From Candidatus Rokuibacteriota bacterium (GTDB lineage Bacteria; Methylomirabilota; Methylomirabilia; Rokubacteriales; CSP1-6): a stretch of DNA of 64,000 nucleotides. Positions 26,611 through 34,080 of the stretch are shown here, piece after piece. Where the stretch lies: the NCBI GenBank assembly GCA_003220435.1, contig QHSL01000062.1, positions 1 through 64,000 on the forward strand, written 5' to 3'. Position 1 is the first letter of the stretch; every line of letters starts with the position of its first letter. Under the pieces are notes generated by a model. That model was not told the origin of the DNA. It ran no database searches and worked only from the letters and a program-made list of their open reading frames with translations. A program made the position numbers and the translations under genes.

Positions 26611-27825
26611 TCAGCCGGCGTCGGCGAAGGCCGCCTGCGCGGCGGCGACCCCGGCCCCGGGCTCGCCCTTGTGGCCGAGGTCGCGGAGCGCCAGCTCCAA
26701 CGCCGACAGCGTCGGCAGGACGTACTGCGGGCTGGCGGTGATGCCCATCGTGCCGATGCGCAGCGTGCTCGTCCGCATCTTGTCGAGACCGGTGCCGATC
26801 AGGATGCCGTATTGATCCCGCATCCGAGTGACCACCGCGGCCGGATCGATTGCCGGGGGCGTCTTCAGACACGAGACCGTGTTCGACAGCAGCGAGGCGT
26901 CGGGAAACATCTCGAGCCCCATCGCGGCGATCCCGCGGCGCATCGCTCCGCCGGCTACCGCGTGACGGCGGAAGCGGTGAGCCAGGCCTTCCTCGAGGAT
27001 CAGGCGCGCCGCGACGTTCATCGCGCTGGTCAGATGCGTCGGGATCGACACCGGCTGGCGGCGGGGTGCGCCGTCCGGCACCTTGCCGCCGCGCGAGACC
27101 GGAATCCACCACTCTTTCCAGCGGAGCAGGTCGTAGACGTAGCTGCCGGCCTTGCGCTTACGGCGCTCCATCGCCTCGAAGGCGCGCGGGCTGACCGAGA
27201 CCAGCGACATTCCGAGCGGCGCCGCCAGGCACTTCTGCGACCCGGTCATGTTGAGGTCGACGCCCCATTCGTCCGTGCGCACGTCGATGCCGGCGATCGA
27301 GGAGACCGTGTCGAGCAGGAAGAGGGCGTCGACCGACTTCGCGATGCGACCGACGTCCGCCGCCGGATAGGTCGTGCCAGTGGAGGTCTCGTTGTGGACG
27401 AGCGAGATCGCCTTGGGCCGGATCCGCTCGGCCTCCCGCGCCAGGCGGTCCAGGTCGAGCCGTGCGCCCCACTCGACCGGGAACTCGGTCCAGTCGGCGC
27501 CGACCCGGTTCATGATCTCGCGCATCAGGACGCCGAACTGGCCCGCGCCGACGACGAGCACGCGGTCACCGGGCTCGATGACCGAGAGCGCGCCGGCCTC
27601 GAGCGCGGTGCGACCCGAGCCGGGCATGAGGATGACTTCGCTCTTGGTCTGGAACACCTCGCGCAGCGCGAGCGTCGTCGGCTCGAGGACGCCCTCGTCG
27701 AAGCTCCGGTCGTACTGGATCGCCGGCGGCTGGTTCATGGCGTGGATCACCGGAAACGGCAGCTCGGTCGGCCCGGGGATCATCAGCACGGGACGCGTGT
27801 GGCATTGGGCCCAATTGATCGTCAC
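26611..27825 (-). CDS. Class V aminotransferase (serine/alanine-glyoxylate type)
   Basis: A 404-residue PLP enzyme of the alanine-glyoxylate/serine-pyruvate aminotransferase group. MIPGPTELP near the N-terminus, the HNETSTGT segment, the PLP-phosphate region DTVSSIAG and the PLP Lys in TGSQKCLAAP are all present. The start is the GTG at 27825, nine bases after AAAGGAG; an upstream in-frame ATG (27870) lacks such a site. With the next gene it would turn serine plus glyoxylate into glycine plus glycerate. First gene of a three-gene operon. Confidence 0.92.
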   Translation of the reverse strand: MTINWAQCHTRPVLMIPGPTELPFPVIHAMNQPPAIQYDRSFDEGVLEPTTLALREVFQTKSEVILMPGSGRTALEAGALSVIEPGDRVLVVGAGQFGVLMREIMNRVGADWTEFPVEWGARLDLDRLAREAERIRPKAISLVHNETSTGTTYPAADVGRIAKSVDALFLLDTVSSIAGIDVRTDEWGVDLNMTGSQKCLAAPLGMSLVSVSPRAFEAMERRKRKAGSYVYDLLRWKEWWIPVSRGGKVPDGAPRRQPVSIPTHLTSAMNVAARLILEEGLAHRFRRHAVAGGAMRRGIAAMGLEMFPDASLLSNTVSCLKTPPAIDPAAVVTRMRDQYGILIGTGLDKMRTSTLRIGTMGITASPQYVLPTLSALELALRDLGHKGEPGAGVAAAQAAFADAG

Positions 27826-28013
27826 AGAACGAGTCTCCTTTGGAGCGGGTGCCTCGAGGCCGGCTCCCACCAGGGTGGCCTGTTGGAGATGCGAGCCGGC
27901 TCCGACACGGCGAGCCCACGATAGAAAGGTCGGCTGGCTTGGCTTCCGGCTGCGTCACCTGCGGCTCAAAATGTTCGCGTGCGGTTCGCATGCTTGGTTC
28001 GCCGGCGATTCTA
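27826..28013 (-). promoter_or_regulatory. Leader of the aminotransferase operon with direct repeats
   Basis: A 188-base gap. Two copies of GCCGGCTCC (27859-27867 and 27895-27903, plus-strand reading) lie 36 bases apart in what would be the 5' leader, with a small CAGG/CCTG hairpin between them and AAAGGAG near its end. On the minus strand TATCGT-like and TTCTAT-like boxes precede the repeats. This may be a structured leader or a protein-binding site. I do not recognise a known riboswitch class. Confidence 0.3.
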
Positions 28014-28298
28014 TCACCCTGGAAGCGGCAGGGGGGGCTCGGGGTTGCGGAGGATGAAATAGAGGTTGCGGCTGTAGACGACCAGGCCGGCGGCCTGGCC
28101 CAGGATGAACACCGGATCGAGGCGATAGATCGCGTACGCGAGGAGGGTCATGCCGCCGCCGATCGAGAAGTACCAGAACGGGCGCGGGACCACGCTCTTG
28201 CGCTGACGCTCCGAGGCGATCCACTGGATCAGGAAGCGAGCCGAGAAGAGCGCCTGGCCGAGAAAGCCGATGCCGAGCCACAGCTGGTCCATCGTCAT
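28014..28298 (-). CDS. Lipid-A-biosynthesis N-terminal domain (LAB_N) membrane protein
   Basis: A 94-residue protein with three hydrophobic helices (LWLGIGFLGQALFSARFLIQ, FWYFSIGGGMTLLAYAIY, DPVFILGQAAGLVVYSRN). The QW...SE segment and G-x-x-x-Y-x-R-N end are typical of the LAB_N family, often found beside lipid A or lipid-linked glycosyltransferase genes and sometimes fused to them. ATG start at 28298 with GAGGG upstream. No glycosyltransferase is adjacent here. Likely an inner-membrane accessory protein; role inferred from family only. Confidence 0.82.
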   Translation of the reverse strand: MTMDQLWLGIGFLGQALFSARFLIQWIASERQRKSVVPRPFWYFSIGGGMTLLAYAIYRLDPVFILGQAAGLVVYSRNLYFILRNPEPPLPLPG

Positions 28299-28371
28299 GA
28301 TCACACCCTCATCGGAGCGACCGATCGTGGACGGCGCGCGCGGCGCCGAACGATACCGGTGGCGGGGAATC

Positions 28372-28725
28372 TTACGAGGCGCGGCTGAACATGGCGCGGA
28401 GGACGTTGTAGGCCTTGCGGACGTCCTCCGGACGGCGCCGGCCCGAGACGAGCGCGAAGATCCGCTCGGCTTCCTCGGTCGGCACGCTGCTGTTCTTGTC
28501 GCCGACGTCGGTGAGGTCGCGCAGGGGGACCTCCAGCGCGACCGAGACGCGGTAGAGGCTGTCGATGGAGATCGACTTCTCGCCGCGCTCGACCTCACCG
28601 ATGAATTTTCCGCTGAGCCCGGATCCCTTGCCGAGTCGCTCCTGGCTGAGCGCGCGCTGCTTGCGCAGTGCACGAAGGCGCTGGCCGAGGAATTTCCTGA
28701 CGTGTTTGACGGCGCGCTCTGTCAC
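28372..28725 (-). CDS. XRE family transcriptional regulator
   Basis: A 117-residue DNA-binding protein. The helix-turn-helix spans roughly residues 14-68: LRALRKQRALSQERLG, then LSGKFIGEVERGEKSISI, a standard Cro/CI fold. A Pro/Glu-rich C-terminal tail of about 45 residues has no known ligand domain. GTG start; AGGAGG lies 11 bases upstream. A near-perfect inverted repeat overlaps its own -10 box, so autorepression is likely. The genes upstream (Rieske and selenoprotein) lie on the same strand and are candidate targets. Confidence 0.87.
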   Translation of the reverse strand: MTERAVKHVRKFLGQRLRALRKQRALSQERLGKGSGLSGKFIGEVERGEKSISIDSLYRVSVALEVPLRDLTDVGDKNSSVPTEEAERIFALVSGRRRPEDVRKAYNVLRAMFSRAS

Positions 28726-28748
28726 CGGGCTCTGGACCTCCTAGTGGT

Positions 28749-28782
28749 GTCTACAGTAAACATCATTCCGAGAATTTCGCAA
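28749..28782 (-). promoter_or_regulatory. XRE gene promoter with overlapping inverted repeat
   Basis: On the minus strand TTGCGA (28782-28777), an 18-base spacer and TACTGT (28758-28753) form a promoter. A 13-base near-palindrome with arms GTTTAC and GTAGAC around one base (28761-28749) covers the -10 box. That is the expected layout of an autoregulatory operator. Confidence 0.5.
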
Positions 28783-28846
28783 CCGATTGAGGGTGGTCGC
28801 CGTCACCTCGCCGCGCGGGCGGGCGGCGGCGCGCCGTCGAGCCGCC

Positions 28847-29155
28847 TCACGCCAGATCCACTTCGACGGCGGTGCCGCTGACGCGGACGGGATAGACCTT
28901 CACCGAAAAATCTGGCGCGACACGGCAGGCGCCGCTCGTGAGGTCGAAGTCGTAGCCGTGCCATGGGCACACCACCGCGCCGCCCTCGAGCCAGCCTTCG
29001 GCGAGCGGGCCGTCCTCGTGCGGGCAGACGGGACTGCAGGCATAGAAGCGGCCGTTGCCACCGTTGAACAGCGCCAGCGAGATCCCGTCGCGCTCGATGA
29101 ACGCGCCCTCGCCGACGGCGATCTCGTCCAGCTCGGCAACCTTGACGAACGCCAT
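28847..29155 (-). CDS. Rieske [2Fe-2S] protein
   Basis: A 102-residue Rieske ferredoxin, soluble and without signal peptide. The cluster ligands are in VCPHEDG and VCPWHGYDFD, the C-x-H ... C-x-x-H pattern. It resembles the small subunit of NADH-nitrite reductase and dioxygenase ferredoxins. The ATG overlaps the stop of the upstream DsbA-family selenoprotein (TGATG), and no strong Shine-Dalgarno precedes it, so translation is probably coupled. It likely carries electrons to an unidentified partner. Confidence 0.9.
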   Translation of the reverse strand: MAFVKVAELDEIAVGEGAFIERDGISLALFNGGNGRFYACSPVCPHEDGPLAEGWLEGGAVVCPWHGYDFDLTSGACRVAPDFSVKVYPVRVSGTAVEVDLA

Positions 29156-29751
29156 CAGCGTCGCGCCTTCAACGCGTCCTCGACGAGCGCGCGCAGCTCT
29201 TCGAGCGGGAGCCCGCCGACGATCTTGCGACCGTTGATGAGGAAGGTCGGCGTGCCGGTGATGCCGAGCGCCTGGGCCTGCACGACGTCCGCCTCGACCT
29301 GAGCCGCGTACCGCCGCTCGTCGACACAACGGGTGAATTCGGTGAGGTTGAGGCCGAGCTCGGTGGCGTAGCGCAGCAGGTCGTCGCGGCGAAACGCCGG
29401 CTGCGCCTCGAAGAGCAGATCATGGTAGGGCCAGTATTTTCCGGCGGCGCCGGCGCAGCGCGCGGCCTCGTGCGCCCCGCGCGCCAGCGTGTGCATGGGC
29501 AGCGGGCGATCCTTGAAGACGAGCCGGATGCGACCGTCGTACTCCTGCATGATCGCGTCCAGCGACCGCTGGACGTTTCGGCAGTGTGGTCACTGGTAGT
29601 CCGAGAACTCGATGATCGTGACCGCCGCGTCGGCGGGACCCTTGACCATCGCGGCGTACAGCGTGAGCTCGATCTGCGCGCCGGCGCCGGGCGGTCGCGC
29701 GGTGGATGCGACGACAAGGGCGACGATCACGAGCAGGAATCTATAGTACAC
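29155..29751 (-). CDS. DsbA-family selenoprotein with UPHC active site
   Basis: A 198-residue thiol-disulfide oxidoreductase read through an in-frame TGA. The N-terminus is a signal peptide (YYRFLLVIVALVVAS, cleavage near GAGAQ), so it acts outside the cytoplasm. FSDYQ is followed by TGA (29592-29590) and then PHC, exactly where DsbA/Thioredoxin_4 proteins have C-x-x-C; the frame continues with RLVFKDRPLPMH and the cis-Pro motif GTPTFLING to a normal TGA stop. Selenocysteine is residue 54 and the resolving Cys is 57. A SECIS-like hairpin follows the TGA. The GTG at 29751 is the probable start; CTG at 29739 and an ATG further upstream are alternatives. The stop overlaps the Rieske start. Confidence 0.88.
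29556..29575 (-). promoter_or_regulatory. Bacterial SECIS-type hairpin of the DsbA-family selenoprotein
   Basis: Fourteen bases after the TGA the mRNA forms a perfect 8-bp stem, CGUCCAGC paired with GCUGGACG, closed by a GGUC loop. The loop begins 23 bases after the TGA. Bacterial SECIS elements need a short stem with a G at the start of the apical loop about 16-37 bases after UGA, so this fits well and resembles the GGUC loop of E. coli fdhF. Confidence 0.82.
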
Positions 29752-29841
29752 TCGCGGCGGCCGACGACCGTGGAGCAGCACGCGCCTCACAGACCGAGAA
29801 TACGATGGGGCCGGGCGCATCGCAACGGGCAGGAGGACGTC

Positions 29842-30300
29842 ATGGACAACCTGGTCGAGCTCGTGTTCGGCACGTATCCCTCGTGGTCTCACCTGGTGGT
29901 GCGCCTCGTGCTGGGCATCGTCTTCTTCGCCCACGGCGCCCAGAAAGTCTTCGGGTGGTTCGGCGGCCGCGGGCTGTCGGCGACCATCGGCGGATTCCGG
30001 CAGATGCACATCCCGCCGGCGGCGACCGTCCTCGCCGCGTTCACCGAGTGCTTCGGCGGGCTGGCGATGATCGTCGGTTTCCTGGCGCGCCCCGCGGGGG
30101 TGGGGCTCGTCGTCGTGATGCTGGTGGCCATCGCGAAGGTGCACGGGCCGAACGGGTTGTTCCTCAACATGATGATGACCCCGGGCAAGGGACACGGTTA
30201 CGAGTTCAACCTGGCGCTGATCGCCATGGCGTTGTCGATCGTCATCGGTGGCGCCGGGTTGCTGTCGATCGACCGGATCATCGCGCCGCTCGGCAACTAG
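29842..30300 (+). CDS. DoxX family membrane protein
   Basis: A 152-residue protein with four hydrophobic helices. RLVLGIVFFAHGAQKVFGWF near residue 22 is the DoxX signature, followed by FGGRGLSATIGGF and GKGHGYEFNLAL. DoxX-like proteins are inner-membrane redox-related proteins, some tied to thiosulfate:quinone reduction or oxidative stress. ATG start with AGGAGG five bases upstream. The start of the DsbA-family selenoprotein lies 90 bases away, divergently, so the two may share control. Confidence 0.9.
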   Translation: MDNLVELVFGTYPSWSHLVVRLVLGIVFFAHGAQKVFGWFGGRGLSATIGGFRQMHIPPAATVLAAFTECFGGLAMIVGFLARPAGVGLVVVMLVAIAKVHGPNGLFLNMMMTPGKGHGYEFNLALIAMALSIVIGGAGLLSIDRIIAPLGN

Positions 30301-30674
30301 TGGGCATCGTCGTCCGCGTCGCCATCAACGCGGTCGCGATCTATCTCGCGGCCCGCCTGGTGCCGGGCATCGAGCTCCGGGGGGAGGCGATCTGGCCCGC
30401 GCTCCTGGCTGGGCTCGTGCTGGCGATCCTCAACGCGGTGGTGCGCCCGCTGCTGGTGCTGATCACATTGCCGCTGACCCTGGTGACCCTGGGGCTCTTC
30501 CTACTTGTGCTGAACGCCTTCTGCCTGTGGCTGACGGCGGTCATCGTGACGGGCTTCGTCGTCCACGGCTTCCGGGCGGCGCTCCTCGGCTCGCTGGTGA
30601 TCTCGGTCGTGAGCTGGGTACTGACGATCTTCGTCAGCGACGCGGGGCGGATCGGCCGTCTGGGCCGTTTCTAG
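30300..30674 (+). CDS. Four-helix membrane protein of the phage-holin-like PF04020 family
   Basis: A 124-residue membrane protein with four helices and short loops: VAINAVAIYLAARLVPGIEL at the start, LAILNAVVRPLLVLITLPLT in the middle, then FLLVLNAFCLWLTAVIV. The N-A-V-V-R-P-L-L/TLPLT pattern is the signature of this family, wrongly called holin in some databases. The GTG start overlaps the DoxX stop as TAGTG. Function unknown; it is widespread in bacteria and not phage-linked here. Confidence 0.88.
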   Translation: MGIVVRVAINAVAIYLAARLVPGIELRGEAIWPALLAGLVLAILNAVVRPLLVLITLPLTLVTLGLFLLVLNAFCLWLTAVIVTGFVVHGFRAALLGSLVISVVSWVLTIFVSDAGRIGRLGRF

Positions 30675-31438
30675 GCGGCGCGCCCGCCTTCCTCGGTGAG
30701 CGCGGTGATCACGTAGGTCCCGCTCTTCTCGTCCCGCTCGAGCGAGACGATCCGCTGCTTGGCCGCCTCCTCGAGGAGCTTCGAGAAGGTCGAGAAGCCG
30801 TAGTACGACTCGTTGAAGGCCGGGTTCTTGCGGATCATGGTCTGCTTGACCATCGATCCCCAGAGGGTTTCCTTGTTCTCGCGCTGGAGGGCCTGGATGG
30901 CGTCGATGAGCTGCGCCATCGCCTCCGCTTTCTTCTCAGGCAGCCCGCGCAGGAGCGTCGTCTTCTTGGTGTCGCGGATGAGGTCCTCGTAGAAGATGAA
31001 CTCGTCGCAGTTGGCCACCAGCAGATCGGACGAGGACGACTTGACGCCCAGGCCGATCACGTAGCGGTCATTCTCCCGGAGCTTGGAGACCAGTGGCGAG
31101 AAGTCCGAATCGCCCGACACCAGCGCGAAGCTGTCGATGTGCGTCTTTCCATAGGCCAGGTCGAGGGCGTCGACGACCATCCGGATGTCGGCCGAGTTCT
31201 TGCCGCTGTAACGCGACTGCGGCACGTCGATGAGCTCGATCGCCCACTCGTGGAACGGCCGCTTGTATTCGGTGAACCGGTTCCAGTCGGCGTACGCGCG
31301 CCGGACGATGATCTTGCCCTTCTCGAGGAGCCGTTCCAGAACCAGCTTGAGCTCGAACTGCTTGTACTGCGCTTCCTTGACCCCGCGGGCGATGTTCTCG
31401 AAGTCCATGAACATCGCGAGCTTCCGTTCACCGTTCAT
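30671..31438 (-). CDS. NYN-domain ribonuclease-like protein with C-terminal LOTUS-type domain
   Basis: A 255-residue cytoplasmic protein. Residues about 5-160 form a NYN (PIN-like) nuclease domain with the acidic residues in [22 protein letters not shown] and [12 protein letters not shown], the expected metal site. The C-terminal 80 residues resemble the OST-HTH/LOTUS RNA-binding domain ([19 protein letters not shown]). The start is ATG 31438: a TATAAT box at 31503-31498 lies only two bases from the upstream ATG at 31495, so that codon would be upstream of the transcript start. Likely RNA processing or decay; target unknown. Confidence 0.87.
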   Translation of the reverse strand: MNGERKLAMFMDFENIARGVKEAQYKQFELKLVLERLLEKGKIIVRRAYADWNRFTEYKRPFHEWAIELIDVPQSRYSGKNSADIRMVVDALDLAYGKTHIDSFALVSGDSDFSPLVSKLRENDRYVIGLGVKSSSSDLLVANCDEFIFYEDLIRDTKKTTLLRGLPEKKAEAMAQLIDAIQALQRENKETLWGSMVKQTMIRKNPAFNESYYGFSTFSKLLEEAAKQRIVSLERDEKSGTYVITALTEEGGRAA

Positions 31439-31497
31439 CCCGTTGCGTCCTTTCGTGCGTCCATCGGAACCCAGGTCGGCCGGGTCCGGCTTCATCG

Positions 31498-31503
31498 ATT
31501 ATA
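31498..31503 (-). promoter_or_regulatory. Consensus -10 box of the NYN gene
   Basis: TATAAT on the minus strand, about 60 bases before the chosen ATG. A TTGCGG with 19-base spacing is a possible -35. It defines a short leader that contains AAAGGA. Confidence 0.55.
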
Positions 31504-31601
31504 CGGCGCGACCGCGTCGCGCCCGCAAAGCTTCCGGCGGCACGGCGCGGCGGTATAGTGGTGCGGTGGCGAAGCCGCTCGACAATCTCTGGAGGTCACG
31601 G

Positions 31602-32243
31602 ATGAAGCAGGTCGACCCCGCGCTCGCACATCGCGTCCCGCCCGGGCAAACGCTCACCGCCAAGTGGCCGGTCCTGACCTACGGGCTCACGCCGCGGTTC
31701 GATCCCGCCCGCTGGACGTTCCGCTGCTTCGGCCTGGTCGAATACGAGACGACCTGGACCTGGGAGGAGTTCCTGAAGCTCCCGCGCGTAACGATCACGT
31801 CCGACATCCACTGCGTGACGCGCTGGTCGAAGCTGGACAACGAATGGGAGGGCGTGCCCGTCCGGGAGATCGTGAGCCGGGTCAAGCCACGGCCGGAGGC
31901 CACGTTCGTCATGCAGCACGCCGATCCGGACTACACGACCAACATCGCGCTGGCCGACCTCGTCGACGACGACGTGCTGCTGGCGGTCAAGCACAACGGC
32001 CGCGACCTCGAGCCGGACCACGGCGGCCCGATGCGCCTGGTCGTCCCGAGGCTCTACTTCTGGAAGAGCGCCAAGTGGCTCCGCGGGCTCGAGTTCCTCG
32101 ACGTGAACCCGCCGGGCTTCTGGGAGCAGAACGGCTACCACATGCACGCCGACCCGTGGACGGAGGAGCGCTATTCCGATCAGGAGACACGGGCGATGCA
32201 GCTGATGCGCGCGGAGGCCGCCCGGAAGCTCCGCGATCGGTAG
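31602..32243 (+). CDS. Sulfite-oxidase-like molybdopterin protein
   Basis: A 213-residue soluble protein of the sulfite oxidase/YedY-like molybdopterin-binding fold (YuiH type). PPGQ...WPVLTYG at the start, then [11 protein letters not shown] with the likely Mo-ligand Cys, then [20 protein letters not shown] and the C-terminal FWEQNGYH. Two starts are possible: ATG 31602 with GGAGG six bases upstream, chosen here, or GTG 31566 lying six bases after TATAGT. No heme or signal peptide is present, and the physiological substrate is unknown. Confidence 0.88.
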   Translation: MKQVDPALAHRVPPGQTLTAKWPVLTYGLTPRFDPARWTFRCFGLVEYETTWTWEEFLKLPRVTITSDIHCVTRWSKLDNEWEGVPVREIVSRVKPRPEATFVMQHADPDYTTNIALADLVDDDVLLAVKHNGRDLEPDHGGPMRLVVPRLYFWKSAKWLRGLEFLDVNPPGFWEQNGYHMHADPWTEERYSDQETRAMQLMRAEAARKLRDR

Positions 32244-32259
32244 CGGCGCCCCCGCGCCG

Positions 32260-33084
32260 TCACGAGCCCAGGAACTCATCGACCAGTGCGCGGAAGACGG
32301 CGGGCTGATCGCCCGGCACCGTGTGGCCGGCCCCCGCCACCTCGACGAGCCGCGCGTTCGCGTTCTCGCTCACCATCCGCTTGGCGGTCTCCGGCTCGAG
32401 CACGTCGGAGTCGCCGCCGCGCACGATCAGGATCGGGCAGGCGATGGCGCGCCAGAACGGCCACAGGTCGATCGGATCGCGCCACGTTCCGGAGCGCGCG
32501 GCGTCGCGCAGGCCGCGGTCGTACTTCCAGGTGAGGCCGCCCGGCACCGGCCGGGTGCCGTGGAGCACGCGATGGCGCAGCATCGCGTCGGCGTAGCGCG
32601 GGCTGGTCGCACGGTGGAAGGCGTACGCTTCGTCGAAGCTCGCGAAGCGCTCGGGCGCCCTGGCCATGAGCATGCCGACGCGCGCGCGCCCGATCTGGGA
32701 GATGTCTGGACCGATGTCGACCACCACGAGCTTGTCGACGCGACGGGGATGCTGCCCGGCGAACGCGATCGCCACGCGGCCGCCCATCGAGAGGGCGACG
32801 ATCGACAGGCGGGGCAAACCCAGCGCGTCCACGAACGCCGTGAGGTCGCCGGCCATCGTCGCGACGGTGTAATCGCCGTCGAGCGCTGGGTCGGAGTCCC
32901 CGTGTCCGCGCTGATCGAGCGCCAGCACGCGATAGCGCGAGGCGAGCCCGGCGGCCTCTTCGTCCCAGGTGCGGGCGTGGCCGGTGACGCCGTGGAGCAT
33001 GACGAGCGCGGGGGCGGCCGCGTCGCCCCATTCGGTGTAGTGGAACCGCTGGCCGTGCAGGAGCAGGGTCTGGTCGCGGTGCAT
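32260..33084 (-). CDS. Alpha/beta hydrolase
   Basis: A 274-residue soluble hydrolase. Catalytic elements: oxyanion region HGVTGHARTWD, nucleophile elbow ALSMGGRVA, acid near DSDVLEP and His in GAGHTVPGD. Similar to epoxide hydrolase and menaquinone-pathway-like hydrolases, without enough detail to pick a substrate. The ATG is five bases after TAGAAT on the minus strand, consistent with a leaderless mRNA. Divergent from the cation efflux gene. Confidence 0.87.
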   Translation of the reverse strand: MHRDQTLLLHGQRFHYTEWGDAAAPALVMLHGVTGHARTWDEEAAGLASRYRVLALDQRGHGDSDPALDGDYTVATMAGDLTAFVDALGLPRLSIVALSMGGRVAIAFAGQHPRRVDKLVVVDIGPDISQIGRARVGMLMARAPERFASFDEAYAFHRATSPRYADAMLRHRVLHGTRPVPGGLTWKYDRGLRDAARSGTWRDPIDLWPFWRAIACPILIVRGGDSDVLEPETAKRMVSENANARLVEVAGAGHTVPGDQPAVFRALVDEFLGS

Positions 33085-33138
33085 AGACGATTCTAGCAGG
33101 GCGCCGATCAGACGAGCGAGATGCTAGGATTCGCTTCG
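33085..33138. promoter_or_regulatory. Divergent promoter region with close -10 boxes
   Basis: Fifty-four bases between two start codons. On the minus strand TAGAAT ends five bases before ATG 33084. On the plus strand TAGGAT (33125-33130) ends eight bases before ATG 33139. Both spacings fit leaderless transcripts, and the second makes an upstream in-frame ATG (33121) unlikely. Confidence 0.5.
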
Positions 33139-34044
33139 ATGGAGGCGCCTCCGCACCGCCAGACAGCCGCCGCGCACTCGCGCGGCCGGTTGACCGCGAC
33201 CCTGGTCCTGACGTGTGGCTTTCTCGTCGTCGAGGTCGCCGGCGCCCTCTGGTCGGGCAGCCTCGCACTGCTGGCCGACGCCGGCCACATGCTCACCGAC
33301 GCTGGCGGCCTCGGCCTGGCTCTCTTCGCCATCTGGGTTGCCGCGCGCCCGCCCACGCCGGCCAAGACCTACGGGTACTACCGAGCCGAGATCCTCGCCG
33401 CCCTGGTGAACGCGATCCTGCTGCTCGTCGTCGCCGGCGGGATCCTGGTCGAGACCTACCGGCGCCTGCTGGCGCCGTCGGAGATCCTGGGCGGCCCGAT
33501 GCTCGCGGTCGCGCTGCTGGGGCTCGCCGTGAACCTCCTGTGCGCGCGCTTGCTCCACCACGCCGCCGGGCAGAGCCTCAACGTCCGGGCGGCCTACCTC
33601 GAAGTGCTCGGCGACGCGCTGAGCTCCGCCGGGGTGGTGCTCGCCGCGCTGGTCGTCGTCGGCACTGGCTGGACGCCGGCCGACCCGCTCGTGAGCGGCG
33701 CGATCGCGCTCGTCATCGTGCCGCGGACCTGGCGCCTGCTCCGGCAGGCGGTCAACGTCCTGCTCGAGGGCACGCCGGCCCACCTCGACCTCGGCGAGAT
33801 CGAGCTCGCGATGCTCCGGGTGCCTGGCGTGCGCCGCGTGCACGACCTGCACGTGTGGACATTGACGTCGGGTCGCGAGGCAATGAGCGCGCACGTGGTC
33901 GTCGACGACGTGCGCGAGAGCGAGCGGCTGCTGGACGCGCTCCACGCCGTCCTGCACGCGCGCTTCGGCATCGATCACACCACGATCCAGCTCGAGACCG
34001 CGCCACCGGCAGTGCTCCACATCCAGGGACCCAATCCGGTATAG
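33139..34044 (+). CDS. Cation diffusion facilitator (CzcD/ZnT-like)
   Basis: A 301-residue inner-membrane zinc or other divalent-cation/proton antiporter. Six helices, with the metal-site motifs LADAGHMLTDAGGL in helix 2 and LEVLGDALSSAG in helix 5, a His-poor cytosolic loop, and the C-terminal CDF domain (VHDLHVWTLTSGREAMSAHV) that dimerises on metal binding. The start was set by the -10 box spacing. It stands alone with its own promoter. Specificity between Zn, Cd, Co and Fe is not resolved. Confidence 0.92.
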   Translation: MEAPPHRQTAAAHSRGRLTATLVLTCGFLVVEVAGALWSGSLALLADAGHMLTDAGGLGLALFAIWVAARPPTPAKTYGYYRAEILAALVNAILLLVVAGGILVETYRRLLAPSEILGGPMLAVALLGLAVNLLCARLLHHAAGQSLNVRAAYLEVLGDALSSAGVVLAALVVVGTGWTPADPLVSGAIALVIVPRTWRLLRQAVNVLLEGTPAHLDLGEIELAMLRVPGVRRVHDLHVWTLTSGREAMSAHVVVDDVRESERLLDALHAVLHARFGIDHTTIQLETAPPAVLHIQGPNPV

Positions 34045-34080
34045 TGGCGCGCTGGGAGTTGTGCGAAGGAGAAAGAGCCC

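Noticed and set aside
27826-28013. Possible glycine riboswitch before the aminotransferase
   Set aside because: The conserved glycine aptamer core is not visible; only short direct repeats are present.
29590-29751. Interpretation of the DsbA-like gene as a pseudogene with a nonsense mutation
   Set aside because: The TGA replaces exactly the catalytic Cys, the frame is intact on both sides, and a SECIS-type hairpin follows, so selenocysteine fits better.
30300-30674. Phage holin
   Set aside because: PF04020 proteins are often named holin, but there are no phage genes here and it is coupled to DoxX.
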